NCBI GenBank assembly: GCA_946902875.1
Contig: OX336340.1
Span: 169,501-233,500, forward strand
Direction: 5' to 3'
Source: Nematopogon swammerdamellus
Lineage: Eukaryota > Arthropoda > Insecta > Lepidoptera > Adelidae
DNA length: 64,000 nucleotides
Shown: positions 19,349 through 45,519 of the stretch, piece by piece
Layout of the letters: each line of letters starts with the position of its first letter
Position numbering within the stretch: position 1 is the stretch's first letter
Program-made: the position numbers and the translations under genes
Notes under the pieces: generated by a model
Database searches by the model: none
What the model saw: the letters and a program-made list of their open reading frames with translations, nothing else
What the model was told of the DNA's origin: nothing

Positions 19349-22053
19349 TGAGACATATGTACTACAGGTCGGTTAACCAAAGCTGGCGCGTGCACAGTAC
19401 CACAGATTACTTAATAGTTACTTCGTAACAGATAAATCACTCCATAGAAAATGTTCCTACCTTCGGGCTTTAATAGCCTACTGTTTCACATCGGCAATCG
19501 CTGCGTGCGAAAATGTACCTTAACGATCGAGTGTAAAGTGTTTATTGCTTTGCAGCTGCGCGCAGTTGCGTGGGCGAGCGTCTATGTATACTTCGCACGG
19601 CTGACGAATTTGTACTGAAAAAGACCGCCGGCGGCCCGTCGGGGGATAGGTAGTTAGCGCGCGCAAGTACATAGAGTGCGTGAGGCCTGACAGTACTCAC
19701 ACCAATGCAATTGTGCAAGTGCGAGTGAGACCGATCGGGGCATACGCATCACGAAAACCCGATCTGTCTCATTCGCGCTTGCACAATTGAATTGGTGTGA
19801 GTACTGTGCACGCGCCAGCTTTGGTTAACCGACCTGTAGCTGGATTATTCTTTTATGGAAACTGATACGGTTGGCTACATCACCTACAACATCCGTGATG
19901 TCAGCCCATAACACCGGGTGAACTTGGTGCCGTGTCAGTGCTTCCCTTCATTTCATATTGAAAGAAAGGGATTGAAAATGGCGGCATTCCTATTTGCCTC
20001 CCACTCACACAGTATTGTCGACTAACAAAAATAAAGCAACTGTTCGAAGACAAAAATTTACAAATAAAAAAAATACTGTGCAAAAAAATATTTGCATGCC
20101 GACTGTACAGCTGTAAAACGCCGCCATTTTCAATCCCTTTCTTTAAATAACCAGGTTATACCAGACGCACAGAGAAGTAACGAAAAGAACAGAGGTACTT
20201 GTCGGTAATGAAAGCTTATAAGATGGGATTGTTAGTGCGCGGCGCAACGGCGAAGCGTCACGCCATCGGGGCAACTCACCTTCCATGTCACATTCGGGGT
20301 TGGAGTCGGCCTTGAGCGGCTCCGAGGCGGCGTCGGCGCGCGTCTCCGGAGTCCGCACTCCCTCCCGCCCGCTCCTCTCTGCAACCGCGCTCCAGTCAGC
20401 ACCAAGTTTATACAGTCAGTCAGCGTGTAAGTGACCACTGCTGGACATACGCCTCTCCAATTTTCCTCAAGTCCTCCCGGCCTTCAGAGGTACGGAACCA
20501 CTGCTTTCCGCCGACGTACTTGATGTCGTCGTCCCACCTGGCGGGTGCTCTTCCCACACTCCGTTTTCCAGTCCACAGCCGCCAGTTTAGGACACGGTTA
20601 CTCCAATGATCGTCGTCACTTCAGCTAACGTGCCCAGCCCACTGCCACTTGAGCTTAGCCACCCGGTGTCCAATATCGATTACTTTGGTGCGTCGGCGGA
20701 TTGCCTCGTTACGCACCATATCACGTAGCGATATTCCCAGTTTATACACCAACATACAATTATTCCACGTCGGCACATATTAATCTATTGTTACGAATGT
20801 AAAGGCTATACTCACGGGCGTTCTCGAGCAATGTTACTCGACAGTTCGACCTATCATCATGCCTATCAGCCCTGCGGCGGCGGCGACGCGCGACGAGTGC
20901 GTTGAGCAACACGCTCGTAGCTCATGAAGGACGGCGAGTAAAGCCGCAACATTTGTAACAATGTATATTAGCCACGGTAATTAAAACTAGTAGGTACAGA
21001 TATGGACATCAGAGATTGTCGACCAAGGCGACGTACACAGTAGATCTACTCACAAGCGGATATATTATAACAATATAACATGTACGCACAATAAACAATT
21101 AGAAAAGTATTGTCTATACGTGTTGGTACAACGATCCAAACTTACTTTTCCTCGGCACTCGTTTTCGTTTTAAAGACATGTTTAAGGAAATCCGGTTGGC
21201 AAGGACAGTGATGATGTTGTGCTGACTGAGCGGAGCCGAGCGGCGGAATGGCGCGGTGGGGAATGGGGGGAGACACGGTGTGGACTCCAGCTCGCTTGTG
21301 GCCCGTCTCCGCTCGGGGAAACCTCGCAAGTGCTACTTTCGAATTTGCAGAGTTGCGAGCGAGTGTATTTTTAAAATTGGATTACAAGAGGTGTACTCGT
21401 GCGTAACTTGCCTCCTGCGGCGCCCTCCCTCTCCCCCCCAACACACCATTCCAATTAAACCTAAGTAGGTACTAGCACATTTTTTTTAATAAAACGGTTG
21501 CCTACATCACTTACAACACTTGTAATGCCATCCCATAACACCTTAGTGAACTAGGTGCCATGTCAGTAATTCCATTTGGTCGTGCTAGCTTCACTTAACT
21601 GGATAGAAAACACGAATTATTTACATACAAACTTTCATTCAGTACGGTCGTACCAACCCGGGCGGGTTAAACTCTGGTAGGGTAGTACTAGGTAAGGGTA
21701 GTAAAGGACCTACAGTTTTACATGAAATCTGAACCACGGTCAGCCTCCAAAGGCTGATCACCTATCCTAGTCTGCGACTGTGCGCCAGGTCGGAGCCAAT
21801 TTCCCTTCTTAGCAATAATATCGTCAGCGAGTCTACAACGCACAGTTCTCGCATCTCCACCGTGACTATAGACTATGTATGTGGCAGTGTTCGAGAGTTC
21901 CTGAAAGTATATTTAAATATGTGTCTGTCAGTGGTGAGTGAGAGTGAGAGGGTGAGAGGTACCGTTGGTGAAGGTGAGCAGGTCTCTGGTGGGCGTGTGC
22001 GTGTGCGCGTCGCCGCCCCCGCGCTCCACCGCCGCCGCGGGGAATGCCTCCAT
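878..22053 (-). CDS. TRABD: TraB domain-containing protein (TRABD) gene, 8 exons, 3' end off the window
   Basis: Exons, 5' to 3' on the minus strand: 22053-21963, 20378-20280, 19312-19182, 6982-6858, 6570-6444, 5978-5839, 3723-3572, 983-878. All junction phases agree, giving 971 coding nt (about 323 residues). The start is the ATG at 22053 (MEAFPAAAVERGGG). The product matches the TRABD family along its length: KVYLVGTAHFS near residue 90, VVMVELCEQRTN near 118, MSAHITRELGMAPGGEF near 175, VEKCKQK near 242 and IVGVVGIGHVEGIANNW near 300. The GTAH and GHVEG motifs belong to the TraB/PrgY/GumN/Tiki fold. Vertebrate members are about 376 residues and end in a membrane segment, so about 50 C-terminal residues should lie beyond base 1. 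The molecular activity of animal TRABD is poorly defined; plant relatives act at mitochondrial contact sites, and I infer a membrane-anchored protein. Intron 3 is 12.2 kb with a GC donor, and exon 6 carries a donor-spanning tandem array. Confidence 0.93.
1330..2287. mobile_element. Non-autonomous hAT-like element, 958 bp
   Basis: The left end is CACTGGCGGCTGGTCC at 1330 and the right end AGCCGCCACTG ends at 2287. The flanking octamers are ATTTTTAT (1322-1329) and ATTGTTAT (2288-2295), matching 7 of 8. The termini match those of the 7604-18719 element. It lies just upstream of TRABD exon 8 and has no recognisable transposase. Confidence 0.65.
1873..1962 (+). other. tRNA-like Pol III box pair
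   Basis: GCGTTGGTTAAAGG and CGGGTTCAATTCC have A- and B-box spacing and are followed by a T-run. It lies inside the hAT-like element at 1330-2287. A working tRNA fold is not convincing. Confidence 0.35.
2288..3060. other. AT-rich intron, no gene seen
   Basis: TRABD intron 7 sequence without ORF, RNA gene or clear repeat apart from short A/T runs. Confidence 0.5.
3066..3475 (-). mobile_element. tRNA-headed SINE, near full length
   Basis: On the minus strand the head begins GCGGCGGGTGGCCGAG (A-box-like) with GGTTCGAATCC (B box) about 50 nt later. A body of about 300 bp follows, ending in an A-rich tail near 3066. A second copy lies at 8338-8632. The central body (AAACTGTAGGTCCCTTCCCT) is shared with the 5S-headed SINE family. 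Confidence 0.85.
3572..3723 (-). CDS. TRABD: TRABD exon 7
   Basis: The acceptor is TGCACAG before 3723 and the donor GTGAGC after 3572 (152 nt, phase 2 to phase 1). It encodes AEEVEKCKQKKMLEDMLEEM and then EEFPTLKRVFVEERDVYLCH, the conserved helical block of TRABD. Confidence 0.93.
3985..4225 (-). mobile_element. 5S-type SINE, body and tail only
   Basis: In reverse orientation it reads the tail (CACCTACAACATCCGTCATG) and body (GAACTAGGTGCCATGTCAGT) shared with the 40930-41315 copy. The 5S head is absent, as in a truncated insertion. Confidence 0.8.
4298..5933 (-). repeat. 137-bp x 12 tandem array spanning the TRABD exon 6 donor
   Basis: Twelve donors repeat exactly every 137 bp, with the intronic GT first bases at 4331 to 5838. 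Each unit holds the last 95 nt of exon 6, its GTGAGT donor and 42 nt of intron. No AG acceptor precedes the exon segment, so extra copies cannot be spliced in as exons. Units are almost identical; two near 5,236 and 5,373 carry GTGACGTCG in place of GTCACATCG. 137 is not a multiple of 3. Confidence 0.97.
5839..5978 (-). CDS. TRABD: TRABD exon 6, its 3' part amplified in a 12-copy array
   Basis: The acceptor is TGTGCAG before 5978. The exon encodes AKKLPNCTVQLGDRAIDVTL, then QRALSSLSWRQSFHLIW and HLLTSDMDI, ending in phase 2 at the GTGAGT donor after 5839. This donor is the first of twelve identical donors met by the transcript. Only this copy joins the real 5' half of the exon, so it is the one that gives TRABD. 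Confidence 0.9.
6444..6570 (-). CDS. TRABD: TRABD exon 5
   Basis: The acceptor is GGGCAG before 6570 and the donor GTTATA after 6444 (127 nt, phase 2 to phase 0). It encodes GVFNGLMYILLLNMSAHITR followed by ELGMAPGGEFRTALHE, one of the best-conserved TRABD blocks. Confidence 0.93.
6858..6982 (-). CDS. TRABD: TRABD exon 4
   Basis: The acceptor is GGCAG before 6982 and the donor GTCAAC after 6858 (125 nt, phase 0 to phase 2). It encodes VIREVCPHVVMVELCEQRTN and then ILLVDEETILREAKSIDIHK. The VELC...R stretch is a conserved TraB-domain segment. Confidence 0.93.
7143..7290 (+). repeat. TCCGTA...(TCTG)n interspersed repeat
   Basis: GTATCCGTACCCGTGCGGAA, then CTATTACTAAGCCTATGCCG, then TCTG/TCCG runs and ATATCTCTTGAATGG. 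A sister copy at 8240-8745 is split by a SINE, and another in reverse lies near 61,545-61,640. This repeat type is widespread in Lepidoptera. Confidence 0.6.
8155..8243 (+). other. tRNA-like Pol III box pair
   Basis: TAGCTCAATGG (A box) and GGTTCAAATCT (B box) are 39 nt apart and followed by a run of nine or more Ts. The cloverleaf is poor, so this is more likely a SINE head or tRNA relic than a working tRNA gene. Confidence 0.4.
8338..8632 (-). mobile_element. tRNA-headed SINE, internally deleted copy
   Basis: It has the same head and tail as the copy at 3066-3475 but lacks about 115 bp of body. It is inserted into a (TCTG)n stretch: TCTGTC occurs at both edges, an apparent target duplication. 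Confidence 0.85.
8749..9465 (+). repeat. AT-rich repeat, left arm of a 9-kb-spaced inverted pair
   Basis: It starts TAATTCCTCTGTCGCTGAA. It contains two about 250-bp subrepeats with GAAAAATTGCTCCGTCC and ATTTCGATTTCGAA blocks. The same sequence in reverse lies at 17,690-18,270. Both arms are inside the hAT-like interval. Confidence 0.85.
9911..10054. repeat. 60-bp inverted repeat (MITE-like hairpin)
   Basis: AAAAACCGCCTTCAAAAATG...GTTGAAGGCGGT pairs with ACCGCCTTCAACTTTAGG...TTGAAGGCGGTTTTT across a 24-nt spacer. No coding content. Confidence 0.85.
10263..11640 (+). mobile_element. Degenerate LINE copy, internally deleted (plus strand)
   Basis: Frames include VLLGDFNAHHEEWLGSGRTD (AP endonuclease), LLDLLLTTNPAGYKV and WYSRDCGEAVAANGAAYRAW. 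It then jumps to reverse-transcriptase sequence (DWVADFLHGRSIQVLV in a shifted frame) and stops at the 102-bp satellite. Several stops and frameshifts make it a pseudogene. It is the same family as 12885-16250 but in the opposite orientation. Confidence 0.85.
11640..12450. repeat. 102-bp satellite, about 8 units
   Basis: The unit (GATGTCGGACTGCGTCTGGA plus 82 bases) repeats with moderate divergence. Because 102 is a multiple of 3, a 202-codon frame (11,846-12,454) stays open with 34-residue repeats such as VGLRLDGVGGTQGSVGLL. It begins where a plus-strand LINE copy breaks off at about 11,635. I regard the frame as accidental. Confidence 0.9.
12463..12880 (+). other. Unrecognised open frame beside the 102-bp satellite
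   Basis: A 156-codon frame (12463-12933) includes VVVVDRHGNVPVSEDLLGPA, SKMFEQNRPLPLVFSDVSDH and a CxxC (ALCASCMK). It runs into the LINE poly(T). No start context, splice sites or family match is recognised. It could be a TE fragment or chance. Confidence 0.3.
12885..16250 (-). mobile_element. Jockey-superfamily LINE, nearly full ORF2, minus strand
   Basis: From MAAKKKEKKVQSAVH (16238) the product runs through an AP endonuclease (LVLLGDFNAHHEAWLGSRRT, SDHCLVWSTVP) and a reverse transcriptase (ASGPDRIPALVLKRC, IGLDIAKAFDRLWH, CYADDST, GVPQGSVLSPTLF) to a thumb region (YCSHLWDGSAKYQLAPLDSI). The 3' end is a poly(A) tail, seen as 13 Ts at about 12,887. Lesions seen are a frameshift near 16,060, a stop near 15,197 and an insertion at about 14,100-14,445. 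The CR1/L2/Daphne-like clade is a guess from the thumb motifs. The translated 13,170-14,096 piece is the longest open part. Confidence 0.9.
14100..14445. mobile_element. A/T-rich insertion in the LINE reverse transcriptase
   Basis: The LINE frame breaks between SLEGHGE and AIGLDIAKAFD, where about 345 bp of A/T-rich sequence with AAATTAAAATAAAATT runs interposes. AATTG occurs at both edges. Its origin is not recognised; the low complexity suggests a LINE or SINE tail. Confidence 0.6.
16260..16945 (+). other. GC-rich stretch then (ATTCT)n tail, probable LINE 5'/3' remnants
   Basis: 16,260-16,760 is GC-rich with a 116-codon frame of no recognised family. 16,780-16,945 is AT-rich and ends AATAAATATTCTATTCTATT, like a LINE 3' tail on the plus strand. 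It may be 5' sequence of the minus-strand LINE followed by another element. Confidence 0.4.
17100..17690. repeat. AT-rich imperfect repeats
   Basis: GCCAAAAAGAACCA recurs at about 17,310 and 17,370 with TTTGTTTTTATTATA, plus CCAAGTAGC twice near 17,490 and 17,590. No gene seen. Confidence 0.5.
17690..18270 (-). repeat. AT-rich repeat, right arm of the inverted pair
   Basis: It is the reverse complement of 8749-9465, including GGACGGAGCAATTTTTCA and the TTCAGCGACAGAGGAATTA end. Homology to the left arm stops sharply at TAATTCCTC, which suggests an element end. Confidence 0.85.
18381..18440. repeat. Perfect 28-bp palindrome with 4-nt loop
   Basis: TAGATGGCGCGCGCGC plus 12 bases (18381-18408) is followed by GTTT and its exact complement (18413-18440). 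Perfect arms are rare in old sequence. It lies at the inner edge of the hAT-like right end. Confidence 0.95.
18492..18532. repeat. 15-bp inverted repeat
   Basis: TTTCATAACACGCCA and TGGCGTGTTATGAAA flank an 11-nt loop, 50 bp from the 28-bp palindrome. Both share a GATGGCG core. Confidence 0.85.
19182..19312 (-). CDS. TRABD: TRABD exon 3 with GC-type donor
   Basis: The acceptor is GAGCAG before 19312. The exon encodes LPSTVRVLEAARGGKVYLVG and then TAHFSRQSQDDVAR, which is the conserved start of the TraB domain. It ends CGG|GCGAGT at 19182/19181. Only a GC donor keeps phase 0 with the next exon, which begins GTGATCCGG (VIREV). The nearest GT, five bases further into the intron, would break the frame. 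Confidence 0.9.
19362..19839. mobile_element. Hairpin MITE interrupted by a second element
   Basis: The ends CTACAGGTCGGTTAACCAA and the complement at 19839 continue as inverted arms (GCACAGTACTCACACCAAT type) that meet near 19,745. The left arm is split at 19401 by another element. Confidence 0.85.
19401..19689. mobile_element. Non-autonomous DNA element inside the MITE (7-bp duplication)
   Basis: ACAGTAC flanks it on both sides (19394-19400 and 19690-19696). It ends CACAG...CCTG. A related copy in reverse lies at 46324-46572. It contains no ORF. Confidence 0.8.
19845..19960 (-). mobile_element. 5S-type SINE tail fragment
   Basis: It matches the tail segment ACATCACCTACAACATCCGT...GTCAGTGCTTCCCTTC in reverse orientation. 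It abuts the right end of the MITE at 19362-19839. Confidence 0.75.
20280..20378 (-). CDS. TRABD: TRABD exon 2
   Basis: The acceptor is TTGCAG before 20378 and the donor is GTGAGT after 20280 (99 nt, phase 1 to phase 1). It encodes an acidic, poorly conserved linker including ADAASEPLKADSNPECDMEG. Phase agreement with both neighbours is the main support. Confidence 0.8.
20425..20745 (-). mobile_element. RTE-type LINE 3' fragment
   Basis: The minus-strand frame reads RNEAIRRRTKVIDIGHRVAK then LKWQWAGHVS, KRSVGRAPARWDDDIKYV and EAYVQQW. It continues to the CCACTGCTGGACATA end that is common in Lepidoptera. It abuts TRABD exon 2 (20378). Confidence 0.75.
21482..21765 (-). mobile_element. 5S-type SINE, truncated
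   Basis: Reverse-orientation tail and body, more diverged than the other copies, reaching the AGCCTCCAAAGG stretch that adjoins the 5S head in the full copy. It lies in TRABD intron 1. Confidence 0.75.
21963..22053 (-). CDS. TRABD: TRABD exon 1 (start codon)
   Basis: This exon runs from the ATG at 22053-22051 to a GTACC donor after 21963 (91 nt, ends in phase 1). It encodes a 30-residue low-complexity leader that includes HTHTPTRDLLTFTN. The ATG is chosen because it is the first in the frame that joins exon 2 cleanly. Flanking sequence up to about 22,090 is GC-rich, as expected near a promoter. Confidence 0.75.
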
Positions 22054-22059
22054 AACACA

Positions 22060-22760
22060 ACTCGGCGTCGCCGCCCGCGCTGCGCTACTCACACCGAATA
22101 CACAAACTGTTATATTCCTGTGTCGATTGCGACACTTGAGCCTCGCGTATATCGCGTCTCTGAGAGAAACTGCATAGACTAGATAAGCTGTGGCTAGTAG
22201 TGCGTTTGTTTTAGGTATTATTTGGAGTTAAGAACTTCAAAGTGTTCAATAGACTTGAAGTCTACCTACTAAGTATCATATTTTATTAGTTTTTTTTTAG
22301 TACTGACTGTAGGTACTAAGCATGAACGCTGTGGGTTACAAAACGGACACCGGACAAGCAACTAATTGGTGGGCAAGTATAATAGTGTCACTATTTAGGA
22401 ACACGTAGGTGTCATTTTGGAAGTTATACTTCTTTAGGGGTGTCATGAAAATTGGGAGTAAACTCAGAAAAATACCTCATTGTCATCGTCACTGCATACA
22501 AATTATTTAAGTAATACTTCGTTAGCCCGCATACAAATTATTTGCATGAGCTTTTATTTTTGTTTTAATTACACCAAAGAAGTGCCTACACTTCTAACCC
22601 GTATAACAAAAAAAAATATTCCAAGATTATTCCTTCATTTTACTATACATTATTATGCATATTATTATTCCATATTCCCGCTCAGGGGTGACATTTTATT
22701 TCTTTCCATTAATTATGATTTATAGTATGAGAACATTTGATTCCAGTCTCTGCCTGGCTA
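22060..22760. other. TRABD upstream region
   Basis: The first 40 bp are GC-rich; the rest is AT-rich. The promoter and any 5' UTR exon must start here, but I find no element strong enough to place a start site. Confidence 0.35.
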
Positions 22761-22761
22761 T

Positions 22762-22922
22762 CTGACAAGATAATATATACTTATACTCAAATCAAAACAA
22801 ATGTGCAGTTCGCATAATAAAGTTTTATGGCTTAGTGAAGAGAATCTCCCTTCACTAAGCCATAAAATTTTGTTGTGCGAGCTGCATGTTTGTTTTGATT
22901 TGAGAATATATGTTTTTGTCAG
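22762..22922. repeat. Hairpin MITE, about 75-bp arms
   Basis: The ends are CTGACAA and TTGTCAG. Arms such as ATGGCTTAGTGAAG and CTTCACTAAGCCAT meet at a short loop near 22,843. Arms are about 90% paired by eye. It is upstream of TRABD. Confidence 0.88.
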
Positions 22923-23063
22923 AGAACGATATCCACTGGTTATACCTATGTAGTCAATGATCGCGTAGTTACCTACATTTCATCTTGGAAAAAATGAGAC
23001 ATATTTCCCAAGACGTGCTGCTGCACCCTTGACTTTACGCCCCGGTTGATTTCTTTTCCTTCC

Positions 23064-23067
<4 letters not shown>

Positions 23068-23097
<30 letters not shown>

Positions 23098-23645
23098 TGT
23101 TAGCTCGACATATGGCGCCGAGGCACCCATAAGGTGTCTAACGGCGCCCATGGACATTCGGTCGTATTCGGGGGTTGCGAATGCCATGCCGGCCTGACAG
23201 GTGCCCATTCACGCCCCTCTTGAAGGACCCGAGACTGTACTTGGGGGGAAATATATGAGCAGGGAGAGCGTTCCAGAGTTTACCGGTTCTGTACAGGAAA
23301 GATCTGCAGAATCGATTGGTACGCATGCGCGGTAAGTCCAGCGTATATGGATGCAATCCCTGCCCAGTGCGCGTGGTGCGGAGGTGGAAAGGGGACGGCG
23401 GGATCGCGTTAAACAGCTCCTCCGAGCACTCCCCATGGAATAAGCGATAGAACACACTTAGGGAGCCGACATCCCTACGGTGTTGCAGTGGTTCCAGATC
23501 ACGGGACACTTCGGGGTCACCCACTAGTCGCACGGCTCGACGCTGGATCGAGTCCAGAGGCGCAAGCTGGTATTTGGCAGAGCCATCCCACAGGTGCGAG
23601 CAGTACTCCAAGCAAGACCTGATCTGCGATTTATACAGCAGCAGC
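23068..23645 (-). mobile_element. 5'-truncated LINE copy with poly(A)
   Basis: It carries EYCSHLWDGSAKYQLAPLDS and FYRLFHGECSEELFNAIPP, about 95% like 12939-13430 by eye. A 28-T run on the plus strand at 23,068 is its poly(A) tail. It is a typical dead-on-arrival LINE insertion. Confidence 0.9.
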
Positions 23646-23649
23646 CCTT

Positions 23650-24970
23650 ACAACCTTTCCCCCATAATTTAATATCATTTGTAAGGGGACACCCCACAAA
23701 ATTATGTCCCTCCACCCACGTAAATTCCACGTCACAAAAAAATAGACAATCAAATTGTAGAGCGTCGTCCCTGTCGCACAAACTCGCATGCCTCTGTCCA
23801 ACAGGGATGACCGCTCTACAACCGGATTGTCTCTTTGTCTCAATATTCATGTTCATTATTTACTGCCGCGTACTGTATACGTACAGAGTTAGATACCTAG
23901 CTAACTAAATGCAAAGCCAAAAATAAAGATAAACATTAATGCAAGAGAAACGCTAGATACATATATGTAAACCTTACCTAAATACAAACAAGGAGTTGAG
24001 TCAAAACTCGGCGAATTGTTGTTGCTACTTTGAGGAAATTGTATTCATATAGAAAATTAAAACGTAGCAGGCACAGCGGCGAACGAGAACGTTTAGGTAC
24101 TGCAGTTTTCGCTGTGCTCGAACTCCGAGCGACCAACCGAGTTCCACCGTGGCAAAATAAGTAGGTAAACCACCCACCGCAACTTTGATTTGATCGGACC
24201 GTGATCGGACACTCACTAGTGACATTGACAGTGACAGGTAACTGACGCGTACGTTTTTAAATGTTGTTACATGGATTCTAGTCCAGTTTCTATTATCACT
24301 TTTGTCATAATTATTTAAGATAAAAGTGATATTAAAAACTGTGACATATTATGTCGTACCATCACTATGGTTAAAATTTGGACACAATTTGTTGTATCCC
24401 ACATTATGGTCAACTAAATAGCGAGTAAAATGTCACAATCCTGTCCCTTTAGAATAAATGAAGAAAAATGTTGAATTGGCTGTGCGGTTCATGATCTTTG
24501 CCTTTCTACCAAAGGCGATAAAAATAACAATAGCAGAATCTATTCTATATACAGAATGTAAAAACGGCGAGTACATTAAATTTAGGAAATGATTATTGGG
24601 ATCAAGAGTAACAAAAAAGTCAAACAACTTTTTTCTGAATTCCCTTTAAATAAAAAGTTACAGTTTTCATACAAACTATTTGATTATTTTAGTGTAAAAA
24701 TGATCTAATCACAACAGGGCGGGGCGGAGGGGGGAAGAGCGGGTGAGGCTTATGCGCCTCGGACGGAGGTGTTGGCGGGAGGGGCGGGGGTTAGCTTTGT
24801 GAGTGGAGGACTGGAGGTCGGCAGGCGTAGGGTGCGGCGGAGCGCCAACAACGCGTTAAATTACACTAGACGAAAACATACATTTCAAAAATTCATACCT
24901 CGAAAACTAGACACTTTAGAAAAAAACTTTATTTACTTTTTTGTCTAGGAAAAACATGAGGATTGTGCTG
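23650..24970. other. Intergenic, no gene seen
   Basis: Between TRABD and the LINE fragments downstream of syd-1. It includes a GC-rich patch at 24,715-24,850 and otherwise AT-rich unique-looking DNA. Confidence 0.4.
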
Positions 24971-24974
24971 GCGA

Positions 24975-25390
24975 AATTAATGTACTCGCCGTCTTAACAC
25001 CCTGTAGAATATATTATGTGTTATATTAATGTAAATAATAAACAGGGTCGGGCCCAGAACACTACCTTGCGGCACTCCGTAAGTAACGTTGAGGTCCTCA
25101 CTAACTGTTTTACCTATTCTTACGCGTTGAGTTCTGTCAGAAAGATAGCTTTTAAACCACTGTAGTGCTATTCCCCTGATACCCAGCCGGCATTCCATTT
25201 TCTTTAAGAGTATGGGTATAGAGACAGTATCGAATGCCTTAGCCAGGTCCAGGAACACACCAACACAATGGCGGCCTTGGTCTAGATTTCTTGACAGATG
25301 CTCTGTAAGGTCTTCAACAGCGTCAGCAGTACATCTCTTATTTCGGAAACCGAATTGGTTTGTTGCGAGTCAATTATGGTGTTCGAAAAA
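24975..25390 (-). mobile_element. LINE reverse-transcriptase fragment
   Basis: It encodes FLDLAKAFDTVSIPILLKKM, FKSYLSDRTQRVRIG and VTYGVPQGSVLGPTLFIIYI. A frameshift separates an upstream RNKRCTADAVEDLTEHLS part. Endonuclease and tail are missing. Confidence 0.85.
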
Positions 25391-25659
25391 GTCATTCAAC
25401 CTGTTTTTTGTGATTTTTTCTAAAATTTAAGATAGTATCGACAGTGGGAACGTGGGAACTGCCCATGGATCGTGGAAGCGGCCGAGAAGAGTGCTCCACT
25501 TCATGAAAGAGCTCGGGTGGCTGGAGTAGCACTACCCGAGCGCCAACGTACAACGGACCGTCTTGAGGTCTCAGTGCGGAGAATGGCCCACCCGCCTTCC
25601 CAAGAGGCTGGGCAGCAAACCACAACCACCAGATTTTTCCAAGACACGTCGCTAAAATT

Positions 25660-25890
25660 TAAGCGACCACCTCGGGGTCCTCCCTCGGAGTCGAACTGTC
25701 GCACGACCTAGACTTTCGGCGCCATATCGAGGGCAAGGCCAAGCTGGCTTCTAAAAAGCTGGGCGTACCTACGATACTTCACGCCGGGCCAAAGGCTGCT
25801 TTTGCATAAATCGCAGATTAGGTCCTACTTGGAGTACTGCTAGCACTTGTGGGATGGCTCAGCTAAATACCAGCTTGCGCCTTTGATTAG
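25660..25890 (+). mobile_element. Short LINE fragment, plus strand
   Basis: It includes DFRRHIEGKAKLASKKLGV-like and LEYC-HLWDGSAKYQLAPL frames with frameshifts, related to the 12885-16250 family. It lies just downstream of the syd-1 3' end. Confidence 0.75.
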
Positions 25891-25904
25891 GACGTGGGTG
25901 GACA

Positions 25905-26531
25905 GGAAACAATAATAAAAGAGATCAAATAATTTCGATTAACGTCGTTATCATTTATTTTGTGTTGTGGGTAGCTGTCTCGTTACGAGTCGGAGTACTC
26001 TAGTTACAGTAGGTACACGTACGTATTAACGCTATGTTTACGAAACTTTAAATACTGATATCGGTGAGGAGCAGCTCGCGCGGCCCCGGGCGGCCGGCGC
26101 GCGCGCGGGGGCGAGCGAGCGCGCTCCTCGCAACGCAAACGACCGTAAGCGATGAGCGTGCGGCGTGCGGACGAGCTACCAGCTACTGCAGTACTGCCTA
26201 CTCCGTCTCCTCCCGCGTTCTCCGCTACCGACTACCGCTCGCTACATGATATGTGGTCTGATAATGTCGCGGCGGCGCAGCGCTGCTTCTCTCACTAGTG
26301 CTGTCCGATACTAATCGACCATATTATGTACAACATTCGCTAGGGCTCGGCGGGCGGCGCGCAAGTATACAATCTTCACAATATACATAAATCGCTCTAT
26401 AATAAACATCTCTCGTACTGCGCATCGCGTACTTCGATAACATAATATACGGCGGAATCGTAGCACGCTTTCGATTCGATAAAAATTGACTAGAAAATTC
26501 GCAATTCACTAAATGTCGTAGTAGGTGATAA
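25905..26531 (-). other. Probable syd-1 3' UTR and downstream flank
   Basis: No ORF of note lies between the syd-1 stop and the LINE fragment at 25,885. The stretch holds a GC-rich patch (26,085-26,190). An AATAAA hexamer on the minus strand, at about 25,950 (TTTATT on plus), could serve as a poly(A) signal. Confidence 0.4.
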
Positions 26532-45012
<18,481 letters not shown>

Positions 45013-45310
45013 CTGCGCACCCACCAGCACGCTACATCTATACCTGTCCACGCGAGACTCTACACCTCAGTGCGGGGAGTAGCCGGTCCGCCGCCGGGGA
45101 GACAACACTCCGTAGTTCCTCGATAACAAACCATTTCACCGCGGACGCGACCGATGCAATATCACACCCATAACGTGTGCCCCCCCCCTGTCGGTGGCGA
45201 CGTACCTAGTTCGCTTAGACCGACATCCTCTCCTCCGTGCACTGCCCGACCACCACCGGCCCGAGTGGAGCGGCAACACGGTTCGTGTACACGGCGGCGT
45301 TTCATAAATA

Positions 45311-45510
45311 CAGGCTGTCCCGGTTCAACCGGACTTGCCACACGACAGGATTGCACATTGAATAAACTTCAAAAAAAAAAGCTCAGTATATCTGACAGTT
45401 TTTCCTAGTCCCTGTATTTTCGAGATAATCGAGGTTTTATGCGTTAGGAACGGGTCGTCAATAAATACCACATGCAAAAACGGAAACTGACCTTTTAATG
45501 GTGACTATCT
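45311..45510 (+). repeat. ACAGGCTGTCCC dispersed repeat, second copy
   Basis: TACAGGCTGTCCCGGTTCAA...TTTTCGAGATAATCGAGGTT...CGGAAACTGACCTTTTAATG matches 195-370. It lies just upstream of the first visible syd-1 exon. Confidence 0.65.
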
Positions 45511-45519
45511 GAAAAATAC

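Noticed and set aside
21114..21329. 71-codon minus frame between TRABD exons 1 and 2
   Set aside because: Exon 1 joins exon 2 in phase without it, and it lacks good flanking splice sites.
45162..45356. Possible extra syd-1 upstream exon ending CTAG|GTACGT
   Set aside because: The frame that would join 45012 in phase 0 contains a stop, and no convincing acceptor precedes it.
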